Assembly: GCA_002712005.1 (NCBI GenBank)
Contig: PASP01000014.1
Location: 434,001 to 498,000 of the forward strand
Reading direction: 5' to 3'
Length of the DNA: 64,000 nucleotides
Source of the DNA: Halobacteriovoraceae bacterium
GTDB taxonomy: Bacteria > Bdellovibrionota > Bacteriovoracia > Bacteriovoracales > Bacteriovoracaceae
Under the pieces are notes generated by a model, which saw only the letters and a program-made list of their open reading frames with translations, made no database searches and had not been told where the DNA came from. Both the position numbers and the translations under genes were made by a program. How positions within the stretch are numbered: the first letter of the stretch is position 1; each line of letters opens with the position of its first letter. Positions 51,331 to 60,536 of the stretch are shown piece by piece.

Positions 51331-54300
51331 TTATACTTTTTGGATATGAATGAGAATTTTTGAGTCCTCAATATTAAATTCATTTCCTTTATTGAGAGAA
51401 GTGTTTGATTTAAGGTTGTCTGCCAACGTTTCTCGACAAATATAAGACTCATGTGATTTTAGTGCATTCAAAAGTTGCTCAGAATCTGTGGCAAATTCAA
51501 TTTGAATTCTATCTTCAACATTAAATCCTTCATCCTTTCTATTTCTCTGGATACGGTTAACACATTCTCTGGCCAATCCCTCTAGGATGAGATCATCGGT
51601 GAGCTGACAATCCAGATCAATGGAAATTAATCGATTACTTATGGCCTGAGTTCCTTCCTTAGCTTCTCTAAAAATAAGGAAGTCATCAGGAGTAAAGACT
51701 TCATCAGATAATTGAATTGAGCCTTTCTCTTCGAGTTCAACCAGTTGCTCATTGGTAAGACCTTTGATGAGCTTCATATATTGACCCATTCTTTTTCCAA
51801 GTCTCTTACCAAGAACAGGTAAATTGGGTTTAGCATAGAGATCAATATACTTATCTTCTTCTGTATCATACTCAACATTCTTAATATTAAGCTCTGACAT
51901 TATATATTCTTCAAGCTTAGCGATTTCATCTAGAAGCTCGCGATCCTGATGGATAACGGTCAGACGAGACAGAGGGGTTTTAACTTTGATTTTTTCTTCT
52001 GTTCTCTTTTGACGACCAAGAAGGATTAGTTGCTGCATACGATCTACGGCCTGCTCAAGTTTAGGACGAATAAGTTCTTCTTGAGATTCTGGATAAGAAC
52101 ATAGATGAATGGATTCAGGCATTTTTTGTTTGTCAGAAAACTCAAGGAGCTCACTATAAATATGCTCTGAAAGAAAAGGAGCAAAGGGAGCCATCGCCTG
52201 AGAAACTTCAAGAAGGCAGGTATAGAGGGTAGAGTAAGCTGCACACTTATCATCCGATAAACCTTCGCCCCAAAAGCGAGTTCGATTGAGTCTAATATAC
52301 CAGTTCGTAAGATCTTCAATAAAAGTGAAAAGAGCAGGCATTACATTGTAGAGCCTATAGTCTTCCATTTCTTGAGCAATACTCTTTTTAAGAGTTTGCA
52401 AGTTAGAGATGATCCAGTTGTCGGTGATATTGTCTGACTTTTTAAAATAATCTTTTGCATTCCAACCATCAATATTGGCATAGGTTGAAAAGAATTTATG
52501 AGAGTTCTGCCAAGGAAGAAGAGCTCTTCTTACCATATCCTTCACGCCAGAGTCGGCAAAGCGCATTTCCTCTGCACGTACAAGACCACCATTAATCAAA
52601 TAGAGTCTCATTGCATCGGCACCATATTCTTCCATAAGCTCATCTGGAGCCGTATAGTTCTTTAAGCGCTTACTCATCTTTTTACCGTCTTCAGCCATAA
52701 CAATACCGTTAACGATAACATTCTTAAAGGCAGGCTTTCCGTAGAGAGCAGTGGCCAAAATGGTGAGAGTATAGAACCATCCACGAGTTTGATCTAAACC
52801 TTCAGCGATGAACTCTGCAGGAAAACCTTTTTCAAAGATTTCTTTATTTTCGAAAGGGTAGTGAAGTTGAGCGTAAGGCATGGAACCAGACTCAAACCAA
52901 CAGTCTAAAACCTCAGTGATTCTCTTATAAGTTCCCTCTTCTCCATCAACTTGAAAATCAAGGGGGTCAACGATATCACGATGAAGATCATCGACTTCCA
53001 CTCCAGTATATTTTTTGAGCTCTTCGATAGAGCCGATACATATGAACTTATCTGTTGTTTCATTATGCCAAACAGGAAGCGGAGTTCCCCAACCTCTATT
53101 TCTCGAAATAGACCAATCCTTAGCACCCTCAAGCCACTTTCCAAAACGGCCTTCTTTAATATGATCGGGAACCCAATTGATTTGTTCATTAGATTTTAAT
53201 AATTGATCTTTAATTTTCTCTACTCTTACATACCAAGAGGGAATGGCCTTATAGATAAGAGGTGTGTCTGATCTATAGCAAAAAGGATAAGAGTGAACGT
53301 AGACGGTTTGATCATAGATCTTACCTTCTTCTTTTAGACGCTTCATAATAGCTTTATCAGCGTCTTTGATATACTGACCTTCGTAGTCTGAAACTTCAGA
53401 TGTGTATTTTCCAGCATCATCAACCGGGCAAGCAAAGACTTCTCCAAGTCCGGCTTCTTTCATGACACGATTATCGTCTTCACCAAAACCTGGAGCTAAG
53501 TGAACGATCCCTGTCCCTGAGTCCGTTGTCACATAATCGTCGTTGTGAACTTGGAAAGCCCCTTCTTTTTCAAAATGAGAAAAGTAGGGAAAGAGAGGAA
53601 TATAGCGTTTGCCTTTAAGGTCTGATCCTTTCATTTCTTCTAGAATTTCGAGCTTCTTCTTCTTTTTTTCATAGCTCTCAACAAGTGCTTTCGCTAAATA
53701 AATTACTTTGCCGCTCTCTTCATCCTTTGCCTTTACATAGTCAATATCGGCACCAGCACAAAGACCGAGGTTAGAGGGAAGGGTCCATGGAGTAGTTGTC
53801 CATGCTGTGAGATAAGCATCTTCATCTTTAATCTTAAAGAGAACAGTGACTGCAGGATCTTGAACATCTTGGTAGTTCTGTCCGGCTTCGAAGTTAGAAA
53901 GTACAGTTCCAAGAGCTGTTGAGAAGGGAACGACTCTTGTTCCTTGATAGATAAGGTCTTTGTCCCAAAGTTCTTTAAACACCCACCAAACGGATTCCAT
54001 AAAGTTGGTGTCCATAGTTTTATAATCATTGTCAAAGTCAACCCAGCGACCAATTCGAGTTATGGTTTTACGCCACTGTGATGTATAGCGATCCACAATT
54101 GAGCGACATTCGTTATTATAACCAGCAACACCAATTTCTTTGACTGCATCGGCAGCACTCATTCCTAATTTCTTATCAATTTCATGTTCAATAGGAAGAC
54201 CATGGCAATCCCATCCAAAACGACGAGAAACGTAGCGACCTTTCATTGTCCAATAACGAGGAACTGCGTCTTTTAAAATACTTCCAACGAGGTGTCCATG

Positions 54301-54495
54301 GTGAGGGAGTCCTGTGGCAAAAGGAGGTCCATCATAGAAAATATAAGGGGCACCATCTTTTGTTTTTTCTAACGACTTTTGGAAAGTTTGGTTTTCTTCC
54401 CAGAACTTGAGGATGCGATGTTCTGAGTCGACAAAAGAAAAAGTTCCCTGATCCCCTTGAGGATTTGATTGGTTTTCTTGATTGCAGTCCGACAC
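51331..54495 (-). CDS. ileS: Isoleucyl-tRNA synthetase, eukaryote-like (type 2)
   Basis: 1054 residues from GTG 54495 behind GGAGATCCA. Class-I motifs: GLPHHGHLVG (HIGH) and DGKKMSKRLKNY (KMSKS). The sequence GWDCHGLPIEHEIDKKLG and the length match the type-2 IleRS shared by eukaryotes and some bacteria, a type that resists mupirocin. No C-terminal zinc cluster of the bacterial type-1 enzyme is visible. No Firmicutes-like T-box is seen in the 195-bp upstream gap. Confidence 0.95.
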   Translation of the reverse strand: MSDCNQENQSNPQGDQGTFSFVDSEHRILKFWEENQTFQKSLEKTKDGAPYIFYDGPPFATGLPHHGHLVGSILKDAVPRYWTMKGRYVSRRFGWDCHGLPIEHEIDKKLGMSAADAVKEIGVAGYNNECRSIVDRYTSQWRKTITRIGRWVDFDNDYKTMDTNFMESVWWVFKELWDKDLIYQGTRVVPFSTALGTVLSNFEAGQNYQDVQDPAVTVLFKIKDEDAYLTAWTTTPWTLPSNLGLCAGADIDYVKAKDEESGKVIYLAKALVESYEKKKKKLEILEEMKGSDLKGKRYIPLFPYFSHFEKEGAFQVHNDDYVTTDSGTGIVHLAPGFGEDDNRVMKEAGLGEVFACPVDDAGKYTSEVSDYEGQYIKDADKAIMKRLKEEGKIYDQTVYVHSYPFCYRSDTPLIYKAIPSWYVRVEKIKDQLLKSNEQINWVPDHIKEGRFGKWLEGAKDWSISRNRGWGTPLPVWHNETTDKFICIGSIEELKKYTGVEVDDLHRDIVDPLDFQVDGEEGTYKRITEVLDCWFESGSMPYAQLHYPFENKEIFEKGFPAEFIAEGLDQTRGWFYTLTILATALYGKPAFKNVIVNGIVMAEDGKKMSKRLKNYTAPDELMEEYGADAMRLYLINGGLVRAEEMRFADSGVKDMVRRALLPWQNSHKFFSTYANIDGWNAKDYFKKSDNITDNWIISNLQTLKKSIAQEMEDYRLYNVMPALFTFIEDLTNWYIRLNRTRFWGEGLSDDKCAAYSTLYTCLLEVSQAMAPFAPFLSEHIYSELLEFSDKQKMPESIHLCSYPESQEELIRPKLEQAVDRMQQLILLGRQKRTEEKIKVKTPLSRLTVIHQDRELLDEIAKLEEYIMSELNIKNVEYDTEEDKYIDLYAKPNLPVLGKRLGKRMGQYMKLIKGLTNEQLVELEEKGSIQLSDEVFTPDDFLIFREAKEGTQAISNRLISIDLDCQLTDDLILEGLARECVNRIQRNRKDEGFNVEDRIQIEFATDSEQLLNALKSHESYICRETLADNLKSNTSLNKGNEFNIEDSKILIHIQKV

Positions 54496-54690
54496 TGGAT
54501 CTCCTTACATGTATTGGATTGGATAAAATCGGGATTTTCCCAGCGCGCAGTTTATCAAATGAGGGGCTTTATGGCGAGTCAATCCCTTGATTTTAGATGA
54601 GTTTACTGCGTTGCAGGCAAATAATTCCCAGGAGGCTTTCCCATGGGGCTTAGGGATGAGCAATCTAGTGCGAGTTCCGATAAGTAAGTT

Positions 54691-56145
54691 ATGAAAATTA
54701 TTATTCTTTCTCTTATTTTAAGCCTTTGGTCGAATTGCCTTTTCTCTCAAGATGAGTTGGCGCCAAAGGATGTGAAGATCTATATCGGTGCAGATCAACA
54801 GATTCCCGAATTAAGAGAAGTTAAATTTGCTGGTGAAAAGGCTTCATTAGTGGAGTGGGAAGAAGTCGATGAAAAAGACTTTCTAGATTTTCAAAAATGG
54901 AAAATAGAGCGGCAACTCAAAGACGAAAATCCTTTATGGAAACAAAATCTTCAAGAGACAAGACTTTCTGAAAAGGCCGGGTTTGTTCTCGATTGCATTG
55001 GCGAATGTCGAAATTATCGTGGTTTAGGTTATGCCAAAGTAAAATATCTTTCCAAAATTATGGAGGGGGATGAGATTTTTACTATGAAAGATTCTTATCT
55101 TTGGATTTATCTAATGGATGGAACTCTAGTAAGAATGTCTCCAGAGAGCTCACTTACAATTAAAGAAATAAATCGTGGCAAGAATGCGAATATGATTTAT
55201 GCCCGTTTAAATACGGGAAATATACTATGGTGGTCTAGGGTAAATAATCAGTTTGAAGTAAAGGACTTCAAAGAGACTGATTCTCTTTTCCTACCCCTAA
55301 CCATGTATGAAGCTAATTCAAGGCAGACTCGTTTCAAAGTAGAGGAAGATGATCTCTTCTCTTTCCTTCAAGCAGATACTCATCATGGGAAGAAGTACAA
55401 CCGACTAAATGAACTCATCCAAAAATCAAATGAAACCGCAAGTTTTCCAACTCATTCATTTCTGACTTTTCCCAATGGATCGGTGTATGGAAAGAATGTC
55501 GTAGCTGAATTTATCATTCTCAATGGAAATGAATCCTATATCAAATCTCGCGGTCAGAAGAAGCAAGGACTTGTTGGAGACTGGGAGGAGAGTGATTTAA
55601 CTTTCTTTTTTAGAGGATTCAATAATAAGAATGAAGTCACTTTAGAATTAGATCAGTGGTATGAAGTGGATAAAAAGGGACGTAACTTATCTAAAGCCGA
55701 TGACATCAAACGCTTTAGAATGGGAGAGTTTGTTACTTCTAATATTCCTTCTATTTTAATCGCGAGGGAAATTCTCTTTCAAAAACATTCTTCTTTTATG
55801 CACGATTCCTCTATGACAGATCTCGACCTTGCTCAGAATCATGGTTATCGCCTTTGGGAAGATTTTGATTCTTCGGAAACAGATCTCTCTAAAAGAATTC
55901 AATTCTTGAAGGAGTATACAAGAAGAATAGAGACGACCAACTTAGTCGTGAGAGAGAGATTTAATCAAAAGCTTAGGGATCGTGGCGATGAGGTCTTAAA
56001 TTCCGAATATTCTGCTAAATATTATAGAAGGGCCATGGGCCACTTTTATAATTATCGCGAAGGGGTTAGTATACTTTCTAATAACAAAGAAGTATTGAAC
56101 TCTGAACGCAAAGAATTTTGGAAAAGAATCCATGAAAGAAAATAA
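54691..56145 (+). CDS. Secreted protein with FecR-like domain
   Basis: 484 residues. Signal peptide (MKIIILSLILSLWSNCLFS), then a FecR-like core: DGTLVRMSPESSLTIKEI and IYARLNTGNILWWSRVN. The remainder is helical with charged repeats. FecR domains in secreted proteins can anchor or sense in the envelope; there is no sigma factor or TonB receptor nearby, so iron signalling is not supported. Overlaps maf by 14 bp. Confidence 0.72.
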   Translation: MKIIILSLILSLWSNCLFSQDELAPKDVKIYIGADQQIPELREVKFAGEKASLVEWEEVDEKDFLDFQKWKIERQLKDENPLWKQNLQETRLSEKAGFVLDCIGECRNYRGLGYAKVKYLSKIMEGDEIFTMKDSYLWIYLMDGTLVRMSPESSLTIKEINRGKNANMIYARLNTGNILWWSRVNNQFEVKDFKETDSLFLPLTMYEANSRQTRFKVEEDDLFSFLQADTHHGKKYNRLNELIQKSNETASFPTHSFLTFPNGSVYGKNVVAEFIILNGNESYIKSRGQKKQGLVGDWEESDLTFFFRGFNNKNEVTLELDQWYEVDKKGRNLSKADDIKRFRMGEFVTSNIPSILIAREILFQKHSSFMHDSSMTDLDLAQNHGYRLWEDFDSSETDLSKRIQFLKEYTRRIETTNLVVRERFNQKLRDRGDEVLNSEYSAKYYRRAMGHFYNYREGVSILSNNKEVLNSERKEFWKRIHERK

Positions 56146-56785
56146 ACAACACAATCTGATTCTCGCCTCTAATAGTCCTAGACGAAAAGAACTTCTGGGA
56201 TGGTTAGATATCCCTTTTCAAATCATAGGCTCAAATATTGAGGAAATTTCTAAGGAAGAGAATCCAAAAGACTTGGCCATTGATTTAGCCGTCCAAAAAG
56301 GTGACGCCGTTTGGAAAGAGCTGAATGATGCTCATGGGAAGTATCCGTTTGTTGTGTCCTCTGATACGATTGTCGTACTAGGGAATCGAGTCTATGGAAA
56401 ACCAGCAAATAGAGAAGAAGCAAAAGAGATGCTCCTCTCTCTTTCAGGTAAAGAACATCAGGTCATCACCTCTGTCTATATGAAAACACGATCTCTAGAA
56501 ACAGAGGAAGTGATAAGCCGAAAGTTTGCTGTTGAAACAGACGTTACATTTTCTAAGATAACAGAGGATTTATTAACTCCCTATCTCGACAGTAAAGAGT
56601 CGATGGATAAAGCTGGAGCCTACGGGATTCAAGGAAAGGGCTTAGTATTTGTTCAATCTCTAAAAGGTTCTTACTCTAATGTTGTAGGATTTCCTTTAGC
56701 TGAATTTATTGATGAATTTAGAAAGTTCCTTTCCCAAAATCGCGAAGAGGAGCTCTATTCTTGGCGCGAGAAATTTCAAAAGTAA
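56132..56785 (+). CDS. maf: Maf-family nucleotide pyrophosphatase
   Basis: 217 residues with LILASNSPRRKELLGWL, VVSSDTIVVLGNRVYGKP, GKEHQVITSVYM and DKAGAYGIQGKG, the Maf/YhdE set. Maf proteins hydrolyse non-canonical or free nucleoside triphosphates and are linked to septum inhibition. The last 14 codons of the upstream gene overlap the start. Confidence 0.94.
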   Translation: MKENKQHNLILASNSPRRKELLGWLDIPFQIIGSNIEEISKEENPKDLAIDLAVQKGDAVWKELNDAHGKYPFVVSSDTIVVLGNRVYGKPANREEAKEMLLSLSGKEHQVITSVYMKTRSLETEEVISRKFAVETDVTFSKITEDLLTPYLDSKESMDKAGAYGIQGKGLVFVQSLKGSYSNVVGFPLAEFIDEFRKFLSQNREEELYSWREKFQK

Positions 56786-56795
56786 GAGTAAATCT

Positions 56796-57287
56796 ATGAA
56801 AAAAAATTACCATTTGGCCTTGCTGATTCTCTCTTTGCTATTTATTTTTAATGGGAGAGCGATATGGGCTCAGAATGATTCCCTTTCTCAGTTTGACTCT
56901 ACAAAAGAAATTATAGCTATTGTTTCTCAGCTAGAGCGCCTTGATCCCTCTGAATATATTTTAAAAATTGATGATGTACGCGAAAAGCTTGAAAAGTATT
57001 TTGAAAATAAGAAAAGAGTTTGTGAAGGAGATTTCTCTACTGTAGTTCTCACTAAAGGGGAGAGAGAGTCGGACACAAAAAAATCGGTGAAATTAAGTAA
57101 AGAAGAAAGGGAAGTTTGTTTACGAGAGCTCAAGCAAGTGCAACAAAAGTACATAGAGTCTTTATTCGAAGCTAAGAAACGCTATGTGATCCACTTACAT
57201 AAACAACGCTTAGAAGAATTAGAAAAGTCGAAAGAGGAAGCGATTAAAGAGCTCATGAAAAAGTTTAATAAAAAAGGCCGTCGCTAG
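56796..57287 (+). CDS. Hypothetical secreted coiled-coil protein
   Basis: 163 residues from ATG 56796, where a signal peptide begins (KKNYHLALLILSLLFIFNG); a longer frame from 56709 overlaps maf and lacks a start signal. The mature part is charged and helical with two Cys (RVCEGDFSTV, EVCLRELKQV) and an EEAIKELMKKFNKKGRR tail. It follows maf after 10 bp; no family recognised. Confidence 0.7.
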   Translation: MKKNYHLALLILSLLFIFNGRAIWAQNDSLSQFDSTKEIIAIVSQLERLDPSEYILKIDDVREKLEKYFENKKRVCEGDFSTVVLTKGERESDTKKSVKLSKEEREVCLRELKQVQQKYIESLFEAKKRYVIHLHKQRLEELEKSKEEAIKELMKKFNKKGRR

Positions 57288-57304
57288 GACGGCCTTCTTC
57301 TTTT
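57276..57304 (+). terminator. Terminator overlapping the end of the 56796 gene
   Basis: GGCCGTC (57276-57282), loop GCTAG with the stop codon, GACGGCC (57288-57294), then TTCTTCTTTT. Confidence 0.85.
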
Positions 57305-57347
57305 AAGTATTACAACCTCATCTAAACGAGGACAAATTGAAAAAAAA

Positions 57348-57542
57348 TTACTTCTGCGTTTTACCAACCATAGGTCTAACTAAGCTTTTTGATTTAATAA
57401 AAGATCGTGAAGGACGAGCACTAAGTTGCCCTGCTGCAGATCTTTTCATTTTATTAACTTTCACTTGAATAATATTAGACACACGGTGAGTCGAATTCTT
57501 ATCAATTGTTGCAGATAGTGATGAATTTGAATGAGTTTTCAT
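57348..57542 (-). CDS. Small basic hypothetical protein
   Basis: 64 residues from ATG 57542 behind AAGGAGAACCC, a strong site. Ser/Lys/Arg-rich (SARPSRSFIKSKSLVRPMVG) with no membrane or signal region. It might bind nucleic acid. The leader upstream (minus strand) has a 10-bp inverted repeat at 57586-57653. Real by its ribosome-binding site; function unknown. Confidence 0.6.
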   Translation of the reverse strand: MKTHSNSSLSATIDKNSTHRVSNIIQVKVNKMKRSAAGQLSARPSRSFIKSKSLVRPMVGKTQK

Positions 57543-57585
57543 GGGTTCTCCTTAAGGTTAAAGTTACAGTTTTGGTCTTTGATTC

Positions 57586-57653
57586 CAACTAAAATGACGA
57601 TCCAAAAAAGTACTTCTTCCATTGAAGGAGAGTAGGGAAGTCTATTTTAGTTG
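57586..57653 (-). promoter_or_regulatory. Inverted-repeat leader of the small basic gene
   Basis: CAACTAAAAT and ATTTTAGTTG (10 bp) enclose 48 nt, inside which ACTTC pairs with GAAGT. It lies 44 bp before the ATG on the minus strand and may fold into a 5' leader hairpin. Confidence 0.4.
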
Positions 57654-57716
57654 ATTCAAACGACCTGAATAAAATAGGTCAATTTCAATACAACCTCCCG
57701 AAATAGGGTTCGAGTT

Positions 57717-57742
57717 AAGAATAAATCCAATGATTTATTCTT
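57717..57742. repeat. Perfect 11-bp hairpin
   Basis: AAGAATAAATC-caat-GATTTATTCTT, immediately before the nested inverted repeats at 57756-57889. Confidence 0.6.
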
Positions 57743-57749
57743 TGCGTTA

Positions 57750-57892
57750 TGCTGAGCCTCTCATTTGCGGCCAAAGCGATATACAGTATGGACTCTTTCG
57801 GTCAATTACTGCTGTAACTTAAGCACAAATTGAGCTCTTTTGACCCATACTATCATAATTTAAATAATTGGCCAGTAGGGCCGAGAGGCAAA
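57750..57892. ncRNA. Candidate rod-shaped structured RNA (6S-like shape)
   Basis: No gene fits here. Inverted repeats are nested in order: GCCTCTC (57756-57762) with GAGAGGC (57883-57889); AGTATGG (57785-57791) with CCATACT (57845-57851); TCAATT (57802-57807) with AATTGA (57828-57833); TGCT (57810-57813) with AGCA (57822-57825). Together they give one long interrupted helix of about 140 nt with a central bubble, the general shape of 6S RNA. Strand and identity are not settled; 6S is only one possibility. Confidence 0.4.
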
Positions 57893-57986
57893 GTCATCCT
57901 GATGCTTAGAGAATTGTAAATGCTTGAAATCTAGGGCATTCTAGTTGGGTAAAAATGACTTACTTAAGATATAAAGGTGATTTCCT

Positions 57987-58955
57987 ATGGTTAGAAATGT
58001 GGGCATTCTTCTCATTTTATCCCTATTAGTGGGATGTTCTTCAATGCGTTCGGCTGGACTTGGAGTAGTTTCTCCCATGTTCAAAGAGGCCATGACTGGA
58101 ATTGAGTCTGAAGGGCGATGGGAACATTTCAAAAAGGCGACTCCTGCAAATTTAACTTTAGTGGATGGGCTACTCTCTGTGAGACCTCATGACCCCTCCC
58201 TTCTTCTCGCTGCCATCAAAGGAAATGCGGGTTACGCATTTGGAGTGGAAGAAACTTTATATTTAGAAGATAAACTTAATGATGAAGAAGAGTCAGTCCA
58301 TAAAGATAATGCGATTGCCTACTACAGCAAAGCGGTTGAGTACGGATTGCGCTTCTTGAATGATAATGATCTCAGTTTATCAGATCTTCAAAAAGCTCAA
58401 AAAGAGGCTAAAGGAGTCAGAGGATTACTGGCCAGTCAATTATCAAATGATGAAACGACTCTAGAGCTTATGCTCTTCTTTGCTCAATCCATGGGCTCTC
58501 TTATCAATATGCAAAGAGATAATATTCTCCTCGTTGCTCAACTTCCTATCGTGAAAGGTATGTTTGATTGGGTATGTGATGAAACACCTGATATCGCACA
58601 CGGAACTTGTTCTATTTTCTACGGTTCTTATGAGGCGGGAAGACCTGCTACTTTAGGTGGTAATCCAACTGAAGGTAAGAGAATTTTTGAAGAGCTGATC
58701 TCAAAGAATCCTGCTAATTGGCTAGCGAGGGTTTCTTTAATGCAGTACTACTCTATTCCTCAATACGACGAAGACTCCTACTACTTTCATAAAAAGAGCA
58801 TGGAAAAGTATGTAGATATTTTGAAAGAGTCATTCTATTGGTCTCCAGGTAAAGAAGGGGATGAGCATCTCAAAGACCCTACTCTTAGGCTTTATCAGGC
58901 CATAGCAATTAAGAGATATGAAATTATTAAAAAATACGAAAAAGACTTATTTTAA
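57987..58955 (+). CDS. TatT-like TPR lipoprotein of a TPAT/TRAP transporter
   Basis: 322 residues behind AAAGGTGATTTCCT. Lipobox LLVGCSS at the end of the signal sequence, then LLSVRPHDPSLLLAAIKGNAGYAFG and hidden TPR helices, matching the TRAP T-component (TatT) family. In Treponema, TatT forms a trimer that docks on the substrate-binding protein TatP. Here the gene is 30 bp before dctP, and all four TRAP parts follow in a row, so it is likely a TPAT system. The ligand is unknown. Confidence 0.88.
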   Translation: MVRNVGILLILSLLVGCSSMRSAGLGVVSPMFKEAMTGIESEGRWEHFKKATPANLTLVDGLLSVRPHDPSLLLAAIKGNAGYAFGVEETLYLEDKLNDEEESVHKDNAIAYYSKAVEYGLRFLNDNDLSLSDLQKAQKEAKGVRGLLASQLSNDETTLELMLFFAQSMGSLINMQRDNILLVAQLPIVKGMFDWVCDETPDIAHGTCSIFYGSYEAGRPATLGGNPTEGKRIFEELISKNPANWLARVSLMQYYSIPQYDEDSYYFHKKSMEKYVDILKESFYWSPGKEGDEHLKDPTLRLYQAIAIKRYEIIKKYEKDLF

Positions 58956-58985
58956 AAAATAGATAATTTAAAGAAGGACTCCTTT

Positions 58986-59957
58986 ATGAGTATGAAAAAA
59001 TGGTTAATTACAGGTTTAGTAATTCTTGGTTCTCAAGTTCAAGCGGCACGATTAAAAGTCGGTGTGCTTGCACCGGAAGGAACAAACTGGGCCAAAAATA
59101 TGAAGAAGATGGCCAAAGAAGTTAAGAAAGCTACCGATGGAGAAGTTAAGTTTAAATTCTACTTTGGTGGATCTCAAGGAGATGAGGTTGATGTTCTTAG
59201 AAAAGTAAGAATTAACCAACTTCAAGGAGGAGTTTTTACAGGAAAGACTCTTGGTGAGATTGAAGGGGATATTCGTGTAATGGAGATTCCTTTTCAGTTT
59301 GGTGGAGATCGTGAAAAAGCTTGGAAAACTCTAGAGAAGCTCTCTCCGTATTTTGATAAGAAACTTAAGGCAGCCAATTTTGAAAACTTAGGATTCTTTG
59401 AAATTGGAATGGTTTACTTTGTTTCTCAGAAAAAGACTCCCAATCTTGCTTCTCTTAATGGAGTAAAAATTTGGTCTTGGGAAGGTGATCGTATTGTAAG
59501 TGAGATGATGAAAACTCTTAATCTCGTATCGGTACCGTTACCTTTACCAGATGTTCTTTCATCTTTATCCACAGGTGTGATTGAAGCAACTTATTCTCCA
59601 CTCATGGCCATGGTTGCCCTTCAGTGGAATACAAAAATTAAGTATCTCGTGGATTTTCCAATTGCTTATTCTGTTGGATCTTTTCTACTGAGTGATAAGG
59701 CCTGGAAGAAGATCAAGCCAGCTCATCAAAAGAAAGTGAAAGAAATTGCTGCTAAGTATATGACAAAAGTTAATGAAGCAAATATTCAAGATAATGCTGA
59801 TGCTCTTAAGGCCATCAAAGCCTCTGGAGTAGAATTCATTCAGTTTCCTGAGGCCGATGTAACAAAAGCTAAAGGGCTTAAGAATGAGATCATTAAAAAC
59901 TTAAAAGGAAAACTCTTCACAGAAGAGGCGTTAAATAAAATACAGTCGGCAATGTAA
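58986..59957 (+). CDS. TRAP substrate-binding protein (TatP/DctP)
   Basis: 323 residues behind GAAGGACTCCTTT. Signal peptide (WLITGLVILGSQVQA), then the DctP fold with GTNWAKNMKKMAKEV, FYFGGSQGDEVDVLRKV, GVKIWSWEGDRIVSEM and VDFPIAYSVGSF. The usual DctP arginine contact lies in the GVKIW(S/R) region, which here reads GVKIWSWEGD without the Arg, so a non-carboxylate ligand is possible. It is periplasmic and partner of TatT and DctQM. Confidence 0.92.
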   Translation: MSMKKWLITGLVILGSQVQAARLKVGVLAPEGTNWAKNMKKMAKEVKKATDGEVKFKFYFGGSQGDEVDVLRKVRINQLQGGVFTGKTLGEIEGDIRVMEIPFQFGGDREKAWKTLEKLSPYFDKKLKAANFENLGFFEIGMVYFVSQKKTPNLASLNGVKIWSWEGDRIVSEMMKTLNLVSVPLPLPDVLSSLSTGVIEATYSPLMAMVALQWNTKIKYLVDFPIAYSVGSFLLSDKAWKKIKPAHQKKVKEIAAKYMTKVNEANIQDNADALKAIKASGVEFIQFPEADVTKAKGLKNEIIKNLKGKLFTEEALNKIQSAM

Positions 59958-59984
59958 AATAATTGCACCACGGATGGATTGATT

Positions 59985-60536
59985 ATGTTCGGTTTTGTAA
60001 AGAAGTTTGATCTCGCTATTGAAAAAGTAGCGCAGTATCTTTTGGTAGTCTGTATCTTGGGAATGCTTGGAATGAGTGTTCTCAATATCGTTTTAAGATG
60101 GTTTCAATCTCATATTCTCTGGTTTGAACCATTTGTTCGCTACCTTGTTTTCTTTAGCGCTTTCCTAGGGGGAGTGATTGCGACAGGTAAAAGAACTCAT
60201 ATCGGTATTGATATTGTAGGGAAGTACTTCGAAGCTAAGCAAAACTGGAAGGCCCATCGTTGGGTGGGAAGAATTATTGACCTTATTTCTCTCTTGGTCC
60301 TTATTGTTCTCACGGATGCATGTATGGACTTTGTAGCAGAAGAAGCCAAGTATGGTCGAGAAAATGTCTTTATAGGGATTCATGCCAAGTATCTTGCTGC
60401 TATTATTCCTTTTGGGTTTGGCTTAATTGCCGTCAGATTTTTCAATAATATTATCCTCTCTTTTTCCTCTCAGTTTCAATTTAAGACAGATGAAGAATTG
60501 GAACAATTAAATGAAAGTATGGGGGAGGCTAAGTAA
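59985..60536 (+). CDS. TRAP small permease subunit DctQ
   Basis: About 183 residues from ATG 59985 (a TTG at 59979 is in frame). Four hydrophobic segments (LLVVCILGMLGMSVLNIVL, YLVFFSAFLGGVIATG, IIDLISLLVLIVLTDACM, YLAAIIPFGFGLIAVRF) with the DctQ pattern KRTHIGIDIV. Forms the QM membrane complex. Stop and dctM start overlap (TAATG). Confidence 0.9.
   Translation: MFGFVKKFDLAIEKVAQYLLVVCILGMLGMSVLNIVLRWFQSHILWFEPFVRYLVFFSAFLGGVIATGKRTHIGIDIVGKYFEAKQNWKAHRWVGRIIDLISLLVLIVLTDACMDFVAEEAKYGRENVFIGIHAKYLAAIIPFGFGLIAVRFFNNIILSFSSQFQFKTDEELEQLNESMGEAK

Noticed and set aside
54657-54690. TCCGATAA before the FecR-like gene as a sigma-28 promoter
   Set aside because: It is directly adjacent to the start codon, leaving no leader, and -35 does not match.
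56709-56795. Longer start for the secreted coiled-coil gene
   Set aside because: Would overlap maf and precede a normal signal peptide start at 56796.
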